From: Chloroflexota bacterium
Lineage (GTDB): Bacteria; Chloroflexota; Anaerolineae; B4-G1
NCBI GenBank assembly: GCA_011046405.1
Contig: DSAR01000182.1
Coordinates: 1 to 8,567 of the forward strand
DNA: 8,567 nucleotides
Reading direction: 5' to 3'
Shown here: positions 1 through 7,400 of the stretch, one piece after another
Numbering within the stretch: the first letter of the stretch is position 1
Layout of the letters: each line of letters begins with the position of its first letter
The notes under the pieces: generated by a model
Database searches by the model: none
Told to the model about the DNA's origin: nothing
What the model saw: only the letters and a program-made list of their open reading frames with translations
Position numbers and translations under genes: made by a program

Positions 1-1
1 C

Positions 2-145
2 GTGCGAGAGGCGCTGCAGAACATCGAGTACGAAGGTATCGCAGGCGAGATCGTCTTCAATGAGGTAGGCGACCCGCAGAAGAAAGCGGCCATCAACCAC
101 GTGATCGGGGGCGAGATCGAGTTTATCAAGTTCGTCGCGCCCTAG
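2..145 (+). CDS. ABC transporter substrate-binding protein, C-terminal fragment (LivJ/LivK-like)
   Basis: This is the last 47 codons of a gene that begins before the window; the frame runs from base 2 to a TAG at 143-145. The peptide ends EGIAGEIVFNEVGDPQKKAA...GGEIEFIKFVAP. The G-x-I-x-F-x-x-x-G-D pattern is typical of the C-terminus of type-1 periplasmic-binding (Leu/Ile/Val-binding) proteins, which capture the solute outside the membrane and deliver it to the permeases. The genes immediately downstream (livH, livM, livG, livF) supply the rest of such a transporter, which strongly supports the assignment. The ligand cannot be judged from this fragment: the family also binds amides, urea and aromatic compounds. 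The signal peptide and ligand-binding residues lie outside the window. Confidence 0.8.
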   Translation: MREALQNIEYEGIAGEIVFNEVGDPQKKAAINHVIGGEIEFIKFVAP

Positions 146-160
146 TGTAGCGTAAAGAAA

Positions 161-192
161 CAGTGGGGGCTGAGCGTCATCAGCCCCCACTG
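161..192 (+). terminator. Strong hairpin after the binding-protein gene (terminator/attenuator)
   Basis: A perfect 13-bp inverted repeat (CAGTGGGGGCTGA at 161-173, its complement at 180-192) encloses a 6-nt loop, 15 nt after the stop codon of the binding-protein gene. The downstream side has only scattered Ts (ATTATGCATCATTTC), so on the plus strand it is a very stable stem with a weak U-tract. It may act as a partial terminator or as a 3' RNA-stabilising structure. On the opposite strand it is followed by TTTCTTT. Being placed between the binding-protein gene and livH, it plausibly lowers permease/ATPase expression relative to the binding protein. Confidence 0.75.
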
Positions 193-268
193 AGCATTAT
201 GCATCATTTCAATCATCAAATCGATGGAAGCACCCATTCTACTTCTGATTTAGACATTATGGCATTTG

Positions 269-307
269 AGACTTCGGAAGTCTGGATCGTAAATGTCTAT
301 GAAGTCT
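269..307 (+). promoter_or_regulatory. Palindrome and direct repeat upstream of livH (possible operator/promoter region)
   Basis: AGACTTC (269-275), one G, then GAAGTCT (277-283) form a perfect 7+7 palindrome with a one-base centre. The half-site GAAGTCT recurs at 301-307, 24 bp later, and ACTTC also occurs at 241-245. A possible -35 TTGAGA (266-271, 5 of 6 consensus bases) lies at the left edge of the palindrome. The best -10 at 17-bp spacing is the poor GTAAAT (289-294), so the promoter reading is weak. The palindrome could be a regulator-binding site or a minor RNA hairpin. Confidence 0.3.
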
Positions 308-339
308 ATTGATGTGAAATTGATGCCAGAAAATTGGTT

Positions 340-345
340 AAGGAG
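340..345 (+). promoter_or_regulatory. Ribosome binding site that fixes the livH start
   Basis: AAGGAG lies 7 nt before the ATG at 353. The longer in-frame option, ATG at 293, has no comparable purine motif and would add 20 residues unlike LivH N-termini, so the start at 353 is preferred. Confidence 0.8.
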
Positions 346-352
346 AAGCAGC

Positions 353-1351
353 ATGAAAGACAATGTGATCAAGATTCTTCTCAAAGCCCTGAGCTGGGGG
401 ATGCTAGTCCTCGTCGCCGGCGTGCTTATCAAGGTTTTAGCCAACATCATTTCTGACAATCCTGTGACGTTTGCTCAACAGGTGTTGAACGGCCTCCAGT
501 TAGGCTTTGTCTACGCGATGATCGCGGTCGGTTATACGTTGGTCTACGGCGTGGTAAAGTTGATCAACTTCGCCTACGGGGATATCTTCATGGTCGGCGC
601 TTTTGTGTCGCTCTATAGTATCACCCGCTACGGCTTTTCTTTCTTACCCACGGCTTTACTGGCGACGGTCGCCTGTATCTTCCTGGCTGTCGTCATCGAC
701 CGCGTCGCTTATAAACGACTGCGGGAAGCGCCGCGTATCGCCGGACTGATCACCGCCCTGGGTATGTCGATCTTCCTGGAGTACTTCACCGCGCTCAGGT
801 TCGTTTTCACTTCAGATTATATCGCTTTTGAAAGGCCCTTCGAGTTGGTGACGTGGATGGTCGGCGGCGTCAGGTTCACCAACATCCAGTTGGTGATCGC
901 CATTACGTCGATCGTGTACTTCATCGGCGTGCAGTACATCGTAGGCCAGACCAAGATCGGTAAAGCGATGCGGGCCAGCGCCTTCGATAAGGATACCGCC
1001 AGACTGATGGGCATCAATGTCGACGGCGTCATCGCGGCGACCTTCGCCTTGACGGGTGCGCTGGCCGGCACCGCGGCCCTGTTGTACGCCACGGCTTATC
1101 CGCAGATCTGGACCTTTATGGGACTCCAACCGGGGTTGAAGGCCTTCGTCGCCGCCGTGATCGGCGGCATCGGCAGTATTCCGGGCGCGTTTGTTGGTTC
1201 ATTGATCATGGGATTCGTTGAAGCGATGACGGTAGGCTACGTGCCCCTGGGCTCGACGCTCAAGGATGGTATCGCCTTCCTGCTCCTCGTCATTATGCTT
1301 CTTATCCGGCCCACCGGCATCTTCGGCGATCCGTTCGAAGAGACAAAGTAG
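353..1351 (+). CDS. livH: Branched-chain amino acid-type ABC transporter permease LivH
   Basis: Encodes a 332-residue integral membrane permease, one of the two membrane subunits (with LivM) that form the solute channel of a HAAT-family importer in the cytoplasmic membrane. Recognisable family blocks are NGLQLGFVYAMIAVGYTLVYGVVKLINFAYGDIFMVGAF (about residues 46-84) and the cytoplasmic coupling loop GKAMRASAFDKDTARLMGIN (203-222), which docks on the ATPases. Next come TFALTGALAG (230-239) and the late FVAAVIGGIGSIPGA (265-279), ending with IRPTGIFGDP. Many hydrophobic segments are visible. Compared with E. coli LivH (about 308 residues) it carries about 38 extra N-terminal residues including an added hydrophobic segment (about 8-30). 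The start was chosen from the AAGGAG at 340-345. It is the first gene of livHMGF, ending 16 nt before livM. The actual substrate is not deducible from the sequence. Confidence 0.95.
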   Translation: MKDNVIKILLKALSWGMLVLVAGVLIKVLANIISDNPVTFAQQVLNGLQLGFVYAMIAVGYTLVYGVVKLINFAYGDIFMVGAFVSLYSITRYGFSFLPTALLATVACIFLAVVIDRVAYKRLREAPRIAGLITALGMSIFLEYFTALRFVFTSDYIAFERPFELVTWMVGGVRFTNIQLVIAITSIVYFIGVQYIVGQTKIGKAMRASAFDKDTARLMGINVDGVIAATFALTGALAGTAALLYATAYPQIWTFMGLQPGLKAFVAAVIGGIGSIPGAFVGSLIMGFVEAMTVGYVPLGSTLKDGIAFLLLVIMLLIRPTGIFGDPFEETK

Positions 1352-1367
1352 AGAAGGGGTAACGAGG

Positions 1368-2675
1368 ATGAATATACGTTCACTACCTACTTGGCTTCAA
1401 GCGCTAATCTTTTTCGTAGTCGTCGGCGGCGTCGTCCAGATTGCCTTTAGCCAAGATTGGATTAACGATTATTGGCAAATCATTATTATGGCGAGTATGA
1501 TCGTCGCTATCTCGGCTCAGGGTCTGAACCTCAAGTATGGTTACGCGGGATTGTTCGCCTTGGGCCAGGCGGCCTTCTACGGCATCGGCGCTTACGCCTC
1601 GGCCCTGGTCACCAAGGACTGGGTGGTCGGTTGGAGCGGCAATCCAGCCGGGGGACTGGCTGGGCTTTTCGCGCTGGAGGTTGGCGCTATCCTGGCCATT
1701 GCCGCCATCCGGTATCTCAACATCGGTCAGATACGGGATCAGTTGCAAGAAAAACTCCTCCGGTGGCTGACGCCCTTCGAGGCGTCGGTGCTCTCATTGG
1801 TCGCTTTGCTCCTCTCTGGCGCGCTGATCATCGTCGTCGTGGGCGGTGTATCCGGCTGGTTGACCAGGCAGGCGTTGTTGACCATCGTTCCCGCCGCCTT
1901 AGGCGCCTTGCCGATGGAGATCTCGCAACAGATCATCTTCTTCCTGGCCTTGATCGGCGGGACGGTGCTAACCGGCGTGATCGGTTACCTGATCAGCCTG
2001 CCGCTTTTGGGCCTGACGTACGACTACCTCTGTATCGCCACGCTGGGTTTTGCGATTATGACCTACGTCTTTTTCAACAACGCCGATAAGTTGATTCCCA
2101 CGATGAAGGGCGCGCGCGGCATGGTCGGCATCCCCCCACTGACGAACTGGCCATGGGTGTTGGGCTGCTTCGCCGTATCGATCGTGGTTTTACGCAATCT
2201 AATGTATTCCAGCTCTGGCCGGGCGATCCTGGCCACCCGGGATGACCCGACCGCGGCGGAGACGATGGGCGTCGACGTGACCAAATACAAGACGCTGGCC
2301 TACACAATCGGTTGCGCGTATGCGGGGTTGGCTGGCGGCCTGCTTGCTCATCTGTATGCGTTCCTGCATCCCTCCAACTTCACCTGGTTGAAGGGGGTCG
2401 ATCCCTTCGTGATGGTCGTCTTCGGCGGCGTGGGGAGTATGACCGGTACGACCCTTGGCGCATACGCCTTTACCATGCTCCTGGAGGGATTGCGAATCCT
2501 GCCGGCCGAATTCATCGACTGGCGTTACGTCATCTATCCGTTGATCCTCCTGTTCGTGATGTTGTTCCGGCCCCAGGGCATTATGGGGAGCAGTGAGCTG
2601 GGTTTCTTGAAGCAGCCTAAGGTGAAGGTAAACGATGATCAGGAAAATCCGAAGCTCTCTGGGGCGGAGAGCTAG
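1368..2675 (+). CDS. livM: Branched-chain amino acid-type ABC transporter permease LivM
   Basis: Encodes a 435-residue membrane permease that pairs with LivH. The start at 1368 follows AAGGGG (1354-1359) by 8 nt. The upstream in-frame ATG at 1266 lies inside livH and would add 34 non-family residues. Family blocks are GLNLKYGYAGLFALGQAAFYGIGAYASAL (52-80), YDYLCIATLGFAIM (218-231), the coupling loop SGRAILATRDDPTAAETMGVD (283-303), AGLAGGLLAHLYAFLHP (319-335) and VVFGGVGSMTGTTLGA (350-365). Unusually, about 100 residues containing several extra hydrophobic stretches (about 98-115, 140-160, 187-205) and a charged segment (IRDQLQEKLLRW, 122-133) separate the GAYASAL block from the next conserved segment. 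Most LivM proteins join these blocks by one short membrane segment. The hydrophilic tail (about 412-435) is charged. The length is near E. coli LivM, but there the extra length is N-terminal. Confidence 0.94.
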   Translation: MNIRSLPTWLQALIFFVVVGGVVQIAFSQDWINDYWQIIIMASMIVAISAQGLNLKYGYAGLFALGQAAFYGIGAYASALVTKDWVVGWSGNPAGGLAGLFALEVGAILAIAAIRYLNIGQIRDQLQEKLLRWLTPFEASVLSLVALLLSGALIIVVVGGVSGWLTRQALLTIVPAALGALPMEISQQIIFFLALIGGTVLTGVIGYLISLPLLGLTYDYLCIATLGFAIMTYVFFNNADKLIPTMKGARGMVGIPPLTNWPWVLGCFAVSIVVLRNLMYSSSGRAILATRDDPTAAETMGVDVTKYKTLAYTIGCAYAGLAGGLLAHLYAFLHPSNFTWLKGVDPFVMVVFGGVGSMTGTTLGAYAFTMLLEGLRILPAEFIDWRYVIYPLILLFVMLFRPQGIMGSSELGFLKQPKVKVNDDQENPKLSGAES

Positions 2676-2690
2676 AGGGAGGTAAGATAA

Positions 2691-3512
2691 ATGTCACAAG
2701 TAGAAACTCGAAACACAAACGCGGGCGACAATGAAGTCATCCTGAAAATCGATGGATTGACCAAGTACTTCGGTGGGTTGCGCGCGGTGCATGATTTCGA
2801 CGTCGAGATCAAACGGGGCGAGCTGGTCGGCCTCATCGGACCCAATGGGGCCGGCAAGACGACGAATTTTAATATGATCACCGGCATCTACCCGGCCAGC
2901 GAGGGTATGATTTACTTCAAAGGCGAGGACATCACCGAACTACCCGCTCACGAGATCACCCAGCGCGGCATTGGTCGTACCTTCCAGCGCATCCGTATCT
3001 TTCCTAACCTGACCGTTCTAGATAACGTCCGCGTCGCCTACCACCCCCACGCCAGCTATGGGCTTTTCGACGGCGTCTTACGCACGCCGCGCTTCGGTGG
3101 AGGTGAGCAAGAGATGACCGAGCGGGCGCAGGAGTTCCTCTCAGTATTCGGTCTGGAAAAGTATCAGAATTCGCTGGCGGCCAATCTACCCTACGGCGAA
3201 CAGCGGCGGATGGAGATCGCGCGGGCGTTGGCGACAGAACCGGAATTGCTGTTGCTGGACGAGCCAGCGGCCGGGATGAATCCCCAGGAGAGCCTGGAGC
3301 TGATGGATCTCATTCACTTTATCCGCGATCGCTTCAAGCTGACGATCCTGCTCATCGAGCACCAGATGCGCGTCGTGATGGGTATCTGTGAATGGATCAC
3401 GGTGATCGACTTTGGGCAAATCATCGCCCGGGGTACGCCGGAGGAGATTCAGAACAACCCGAAAGTGATCGAGGCTTACCTGGGCACTCAGGCGGCGAAG
3501 GAGATGGACTAA
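2691..3512 (+). CDS. livG: Branched-chain amino acid-type ABC transporter ATP-binding protein LivG
   Basis: Encodes a 273-residue cytoplasmic ATPase, one half of the LivG-LivF heterodimer that drives import. The motifs are intact. Walker A is GPNGAGKT (50-57), the Q-loop is GRTFQRIR (Q99), and the signature LPYGEQRRMEIARAL (166-180) is the LivG-style variant of LSGGQ. Walker B LLLLDEP (186-192) carries the catalytic E191, and the H-loop is H224 in LLIEHQM. The region between Q-loop and signature (about 118-145) has the extra segment typical of LivG. The first 15 or so residues (SQVETRNTNAGDNE) are a polar N-terminal extension. The start is supported by AGGGAGGT (2676-2683), 7 nt before the ATG. 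The gene begins 15 nt after livM, and its TAA shares one base with the livF ATG. Confidence 0.96.
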   Translation: MSQVETRNTNAGDNEVILKIDGLTKYFGGLRAVHDFDVEIKRGELVGLIGPNGAGKTTNFNMITGIYPASEGMIYFKGEDITELPAHEITQRGIGRTFQRIRIFPNLTVLDNVRVAYHPHASYGLFDGVLRTPRFGGGEQEMTERAQEFLSVFGLEKYQNSLAANLPYGEQRRMEIARALATEPELLLLDEPAAGMNPQESLELMDLIHFIRDRFKLTILLIEHQMRVVMGICEWITVIDFGQIIARGTPEEIQNNPKVIEAYLGTQAAKEMD

Positions 3513-4219
3513 TGTTACTCGAAGTCAAAGACTTGAACGTTTTCTACGGCGCGATCCACGCGCTACAGGGCATCTCTTTCCACGTCGAAAAGGGCGAGAT
3601 CGTGACCTTGATCGGCGCTAACGGGGCCGGAAAATCGACCGCGTTGAACACCATCTCTGGCCTGGTTCGTGCACGCGGCGGGAACATCAAGTTCAAGGAA
3701 CAGGAGATTACCAAAACCCTCGCTCACGACATCGTAACGATGGGCGTCGTCCAGGTGCCAGAGGGACGGAAGATATTCGCCCCATTGACCGTGATGGAGA
3801 ACCTAGAAATGGGCGCCTATACGCGCGACGACAAGGCCGGCATCAAGGACTCGTTGGACCGCGTTTTCCGCAGCTTCCCACGGCTCAAAGAGCGGCTAAA
3901 GCAATATGGCGGGACACTATCGGGCGGTGAGCAGCAGATGTTGGCCATGGGCCGGGCGCTGATGTCTGACCCGGAACTGCTGCTGCTGGATGAACCATCG
4001 ATGGGGTTAGCCCCGTTGTTGGTCGAGGAGATCTTTGACATCATCCAGGAGATCAATGAGCACGGAACCAGCATCCTGCTGGTCGAGCAGAACGCCCAGA
4101 TGGCCCTATCGATCGCCAGCCGTGCCTACGTGTTGGAGACGGGATCTATCGTACTTGAGGGCGATGCGAAGGACGTCGCCGATAACCCCGAGGTGCAGAA
4201 AGCGTACCTCGGCGGATAA
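3512..4219 (+). CDS. livF: Branched-chain amino acid-type ABC transporter ATP-binding protein LivF
   Basis: Encodes a 235-residue cytoplasmic ATPase (E. coli LivF is 237), partner of LivG. Visible motifs are Walker A GANGAGKST (35-43), the Q-loop VQVPEGR (Q81), the canonical signature LSGGEQQ (136-142) and Walker B LLLLDEP with catalytic E161. The LivF-type switch segment LLVEQNAQ has Q193 where most ABC proteins have histidine; this substitution is usual in LivF and not a defect. The start codon overlaps the livG stop (TAATG at 3510-3514), with AAGGAG at 3498-3503, 8 nt upstream, inside livG, which indicates translational coupling and matched dosage. A longer frame opening at 3392 lies within livG and is not supported. 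This is the last gene of the operon, 20 nt before a strong terminator. Confidence 0.96.
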   Translation: MLLEVKDLNVFYGAIHALQGISFHVEKGEIVTLIGANGAGKSTALNTISGLVRARGGNIKFKEQEITKTLAHDIVTMGVVQVPEGRKIFAPLTVMENLEMGAYTRDDKAGIKDSLDRVFRSFPRLKERLKQYGGTLSGGEQQMLAMGRALMSDPELLLLDEPSMGLAPLLVEEIFDIIQEINEHGTSILLVEQNAQMALSIASRAYVLETGSIVLEGDAKDVADNPEVQKAYLGG

Positions 4220-4239
4220 TCGGACAGAATCGTCATAAG

Positions 4240-4268
4240 AAAGAGCCCCCGTAAAGGGGGCTCTTTTT
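4240..4268 (+). terminator. Rho-independent terminator of livHMGF, probably bidirectional
   Basis: AAAGAGCCCCC (4240-4250), loop GTAAA, and GGGGGCTCTTT (4256-4266) form a perfect 11-bp stem that runs into a T-run (4264-4268). On the minus strand the same stem is followed by TTTCTTATG, so it could also end transcripts of the convergent recO-glyQS unit, for which no other canonical terminator is visible. Confidence 0.92.
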
Positions 4269-4274
4269 GGTTGA

Positions 4275-4306
4275 GGTTCTTTGGGTTTTTCGTGTTAATT
4301 CGTGGC
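4275..4306 (+). repeat. Short interspersed intergenic repeat, copy A
   Basis: The core TTCGTGTTAATTCGTG (4289-4304) recurs exactly at 8477-8492 in the other long spacer of this window. The core itself contains TTCGTG twice (4289-4294 and 4299-4304). It is preceded by GGTTCTTTGGG (4275-4285), whose exact reverse complement lies at 8556-8566. Both copies are non-coding and next to operon ends, as expected of a genome-wide interspersed repeat. Its function is unknown. Confidence 0.6.
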
Positions 4307-4335
4307 AAAAAGTATCTACTCACCTTGCGCCCGCC

Positions 4336-4446
4336 GGATCACAATCCAGAAGCCGGATCGTAATCCGGTCACTTGCAGGCAACGTGTTAGCTTCCGTCAC
4401 CACCCAGCCAATAGCCCGTGCGCCATCGGCGCGGATTGTAATCCGC
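4336..4446. repeat. Cluster of three GGAT-nnn-AATCC small palindromes
   Basis: Three related 12-mers, GGATCACAATCC (4336-4347), GGATCGTAATCC (4355-4366) and GGATTGTAATCC (4433-4444), sit in the convergent spacer. Two extend into better hairpins: CCGGAT/ATCCGG (4353-4368, 4-nt loop) and GCGGATT/AATCCGC (4431-4446, 2-nt loop). A further small stem GCGCC/GGCGC (4420-4432) abuts the last one. No open frame, tRNA or T-run is associated. The rest of 4269-4480 holds no gene I can support. Confidence 0.5.
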
Positions 4447-4480
4447 TCTGCACATATATGCTGAGCAGTTACGGCAAAAA

Positions 4481-7400
4481 TTAGAAACCCTCCAAGCGGC
4501 TCAAATCGACGACGCCATCGACCAGCGCCGCGATGTGTTGCAACTGCGCCAGGCGATTCTGGCGCACCACCTCGTCCTCGTCCATCACCATCACGCCGGA
4601 TTCCCGCGCGAAGTAGTGATCAATCACGTCCACCAGCGGCGCGAATGCCTCGAAAAATGCGTCTACGGTACTGTCCGGGGAAATTTTTACCTCGGCATCT
4701 CGATAAGCCTGGTACAATTGCGTCTCCGCCGCTTCGACGAAACGCTCTGGATCCAGATCGAAGCGTTCCTCGAAACCCCGCGTGATGCGCACGCACCGGG
4801 CGTAATTGTCGAGGATACGATCCCAGTTTTCGTGCTCGATCCACCGGGAGAGCTGCTCGACCGACTGTTTTGCCCGGTAGGGATCGTCGCCCCGGGCCGC
4901 CAGCACCGCGTCCACCACGTCGTAGTCGAATCCCTCTTCGCGTAGGATGCCCCGCAACCGCTCGATGACGAACGCCAACGCCTCGGCCTGGATGTCTTCG
5001 GCAGCCGAGAGCGGCAGCAAACGGGCGGCGACGGCCAACCCCTCGCGAACCGAAAAGGAAACGTGGTGGGCCATGAGGTTCTGTATCAGCCCCAGCGCAT
5101 CTCGCCGCAGGTGATAGGGATCCGAAGAGCCGGTGGGGGCCAAGCCAACGGCGAAAAGGCCGATCAGGCTATCGAGGCGGTTGGCCAAACCCACGAGCAG
5201 GCCCGGCTTGCTCTGCGGCGCGACGTCGCCGGCCGAACGTGGCAGGTAGTGCTCGAAGATGGCCTGGGCAACCGCCTCTTCCTCGCCGCTCTTCAGGGCG
5301 TACTCCCGCCCCATCACACCCTGCAGGCTGGTCATCTCGACCACCATCTGGGTCGCCAGGTCCGCCTTGCAGAGGTGAGCCGCGCGCAGGGCGATGCGGG
5401 CATCCTCGTCGGTCAGTGCCAGCATATCGGCCAACTGGGGCGCCAGTTTCTCCAGGCGGCGGGTCTTGTCTAGCATGGATCCCAGTTGCTCCTGGAACGT
5501 GAGGGTGTCCAGGCGGGGGACGTAGGCCTCCAGGGGCTGTTTGACGTCCTCCCGATAGAAGAAGTGAGCATCGGCGAAGCGGGCCCGGATAACCTCCTCG
5601 TTGCCGTGGCGCACCACGTCCAGGTGCTCGGCGTCCCCGTTGCGCACGGCGACGAAGTAGGGCAGGAGACGCTCGTCCTGGTAGACGGGGAAGTAGCGCT
5701 GGTGTTTCTTCATCACGGCGACCAGGACCGGGGCCGGCAACGAGAGGTACTTTTCCTCGAAGTGACCCAGGAAGGGATAGGGTTGCTCGACCAGGTTGGC
5801 GACCTCGTCCAGCAGATCCGGATCGTCTGGGATGCGCCCGCCGACGCTTTGGGCCAGGTCTTCGGCCTGTTCGGCGACAAATGCCCGTCGTTCTTCGGGG
5901 TCGAGCATCACCTGATGCTGGCGCATCAACGCCGGGTAATCCTCAGCCCGGTCGATCTCAATCGGGGGCGAGCCCTCGGGGCGAGGGCCGCGACTCGTGC
6001 GAGCGCTGGCGACGCCGGCGTATTCAAGCGGGATGACCGTTTCGCCCATCAGGGCGAGCAGCCAGCGGATTGGGCGCGAGAAGGCCACGCCACTCTCGTT
6101 CCAGCGCATACTCTTGCCGAAGTTCAGGCCGGCGATGACGTCGTGCAGGAGGGAGGGAAGAACCTCGATCGTGGGCAGACCCTCTTCCCGCTTGACGGCG
6201 AGCACGTACCGGCCGCCATCCATCTCCCGCTTCTCCAGCGCGTCGACGCTCACGCCCTGGCTGCGGGCGAAACCCTGGGCGGCCTTGGTCGGGTTACCTT
6301 CGTCGTCGTAAGCGATCCGGACCGGCGGCCCCTTGACCAGTTCTTCGATAGGATCCTGTTGGGCAGCCAGGCCTTCGATCAGCACCGCCAGACGGCGCGG
6401 CGTGCCCAACACGCGCAGTTCGTCGTAATCCAGCCGGGCCTGCGCCAGCCGCTCTGGGACCATCTCGCGCAGTTGGGCCAGCGCGTCGTCCAGGTCGCCG
6501 GCGGGCAGTTCCTCCGTTCCAATCTCTAGGATGGTAGATTGGTGTGCTAGTATATTGGTATATTGGTAGACCGGTATACCAGTTTCCCGACCTACCAGTC
6601 TACCGATTTCCCGATCTACCGATACACCAGCCCCCAGCCACGGGTATCCCATGCGCTCCCGCTGGGCCACGTAGGCTTCCGACACCTGCCGCGAGAGGTC
6701 GCGCATACGGTGGAAGTAGGTCGCACGCTCGGTCACGCCGATGGCGCCCCGGGTGTCGAGCAGGTTGAAATTGTGGGAACAGCGCAGGACGTAATCGTAG
6801 GCCGGGATGACCAGGTCGGCCGTCAGGCAGCGGCGGGCTTCCGCCTCGTAAAAGTCGAACATCTGGCTGAGGCGTTCGATGTCGGCCAGGTTGAAGGCGT
6901 ATTCGCAGTGTTGGATCTCCGGTTGCAGGAGCACGTCGCCGTAGGTGTGCGCGCCGTCCCAGTCGATGTCCCACACCGCGCGCGTCGATTGGAGGAACAT
7001 CACGATGCGCTCCAACCCGTAGGTCAACTCCACCGCCACCGGGTCCAGCACGAAACCGCCGGCCTGTTGGAAGTAGGTGAATTGGGTGATCTCCAGTCCA
7101 TCCAGCCAAATCTCCCAACCCAGCCCCCATGCGCCCAGGGCGGGGCTTTCCCAGTTGTCCTCGACAAAACGAATGTCGTGTTCCTCCCGGTCGATGCCCA
7201 GCGCATACAGACTATCCAGGTATAGTTCCTGGGGATTGCCGGGGTCGGGCTTGAGGATGACCTGGAATTGGGTGTGCATCTGCATGCGGTTGGGGTTGTC
7301 GCCGAAGCGTCCGTCGTCGGGCCGGTAGGAAGGCTCGACGTAGCCCACGTTCCAGGGCTCGGGTCCCAGCACGCGCAACGCGGTGGCGGGGTTCATCGTC

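Noticed and set aside
161..192. CRISPR-like or attachment-site repeat
   Set aside because: A single hairpin with no spaced repetition and no integrase or cas genes nearby; a terminator-like hairpin explains it.
293..352. Longer livH start at ATG 293 (20 extra residues)
   Set aside because: No ribosome binding site before it. The ATG at 353 has AAGGAG at ideal spacing, and the extra residues do not resemble LivH.
1266..1367. Longer livM start at 1266 overlapping livH
   Set aside because: The added residues are a frame-shifted reading of the livH end. The ATG at 1368 has a good ribosome binding site and family-like N-terminus.
1472..2089. 205-codon open frame overlapping livM in another frame
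   Set aside because: Arginine-rich composition typical of a frame shadow; livM motifs in the main frame are continuous.
3186..3201. Non-canonical signature LPYGEQ in LivG and Q instead of H in the LivF switch
   Set aside because: Both are normal variants in the LivG and LivF families, so they do not suggest inactivity.
3392..3511. Longer livF start at 3392 overlapping livG
   Set aside because: The added residues are a shadow of livG. The TAATG junction with AAGGAG marks the true start at 3512.
5486..6529. 347-codon open frame antisense to glyQS
   Set aside because: It lies wholly opposite a well-recognised gene, its translation resembles no family I know, and long antisense frames are common in GC-rich genes.
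6544..6768. Plus-strand frame with periodic VYQFPDLPVYRFPDLP peptide
   Set aside because: The periodicity comes from the low-complexity repeat and continues into antisense glyQS; not a gene.
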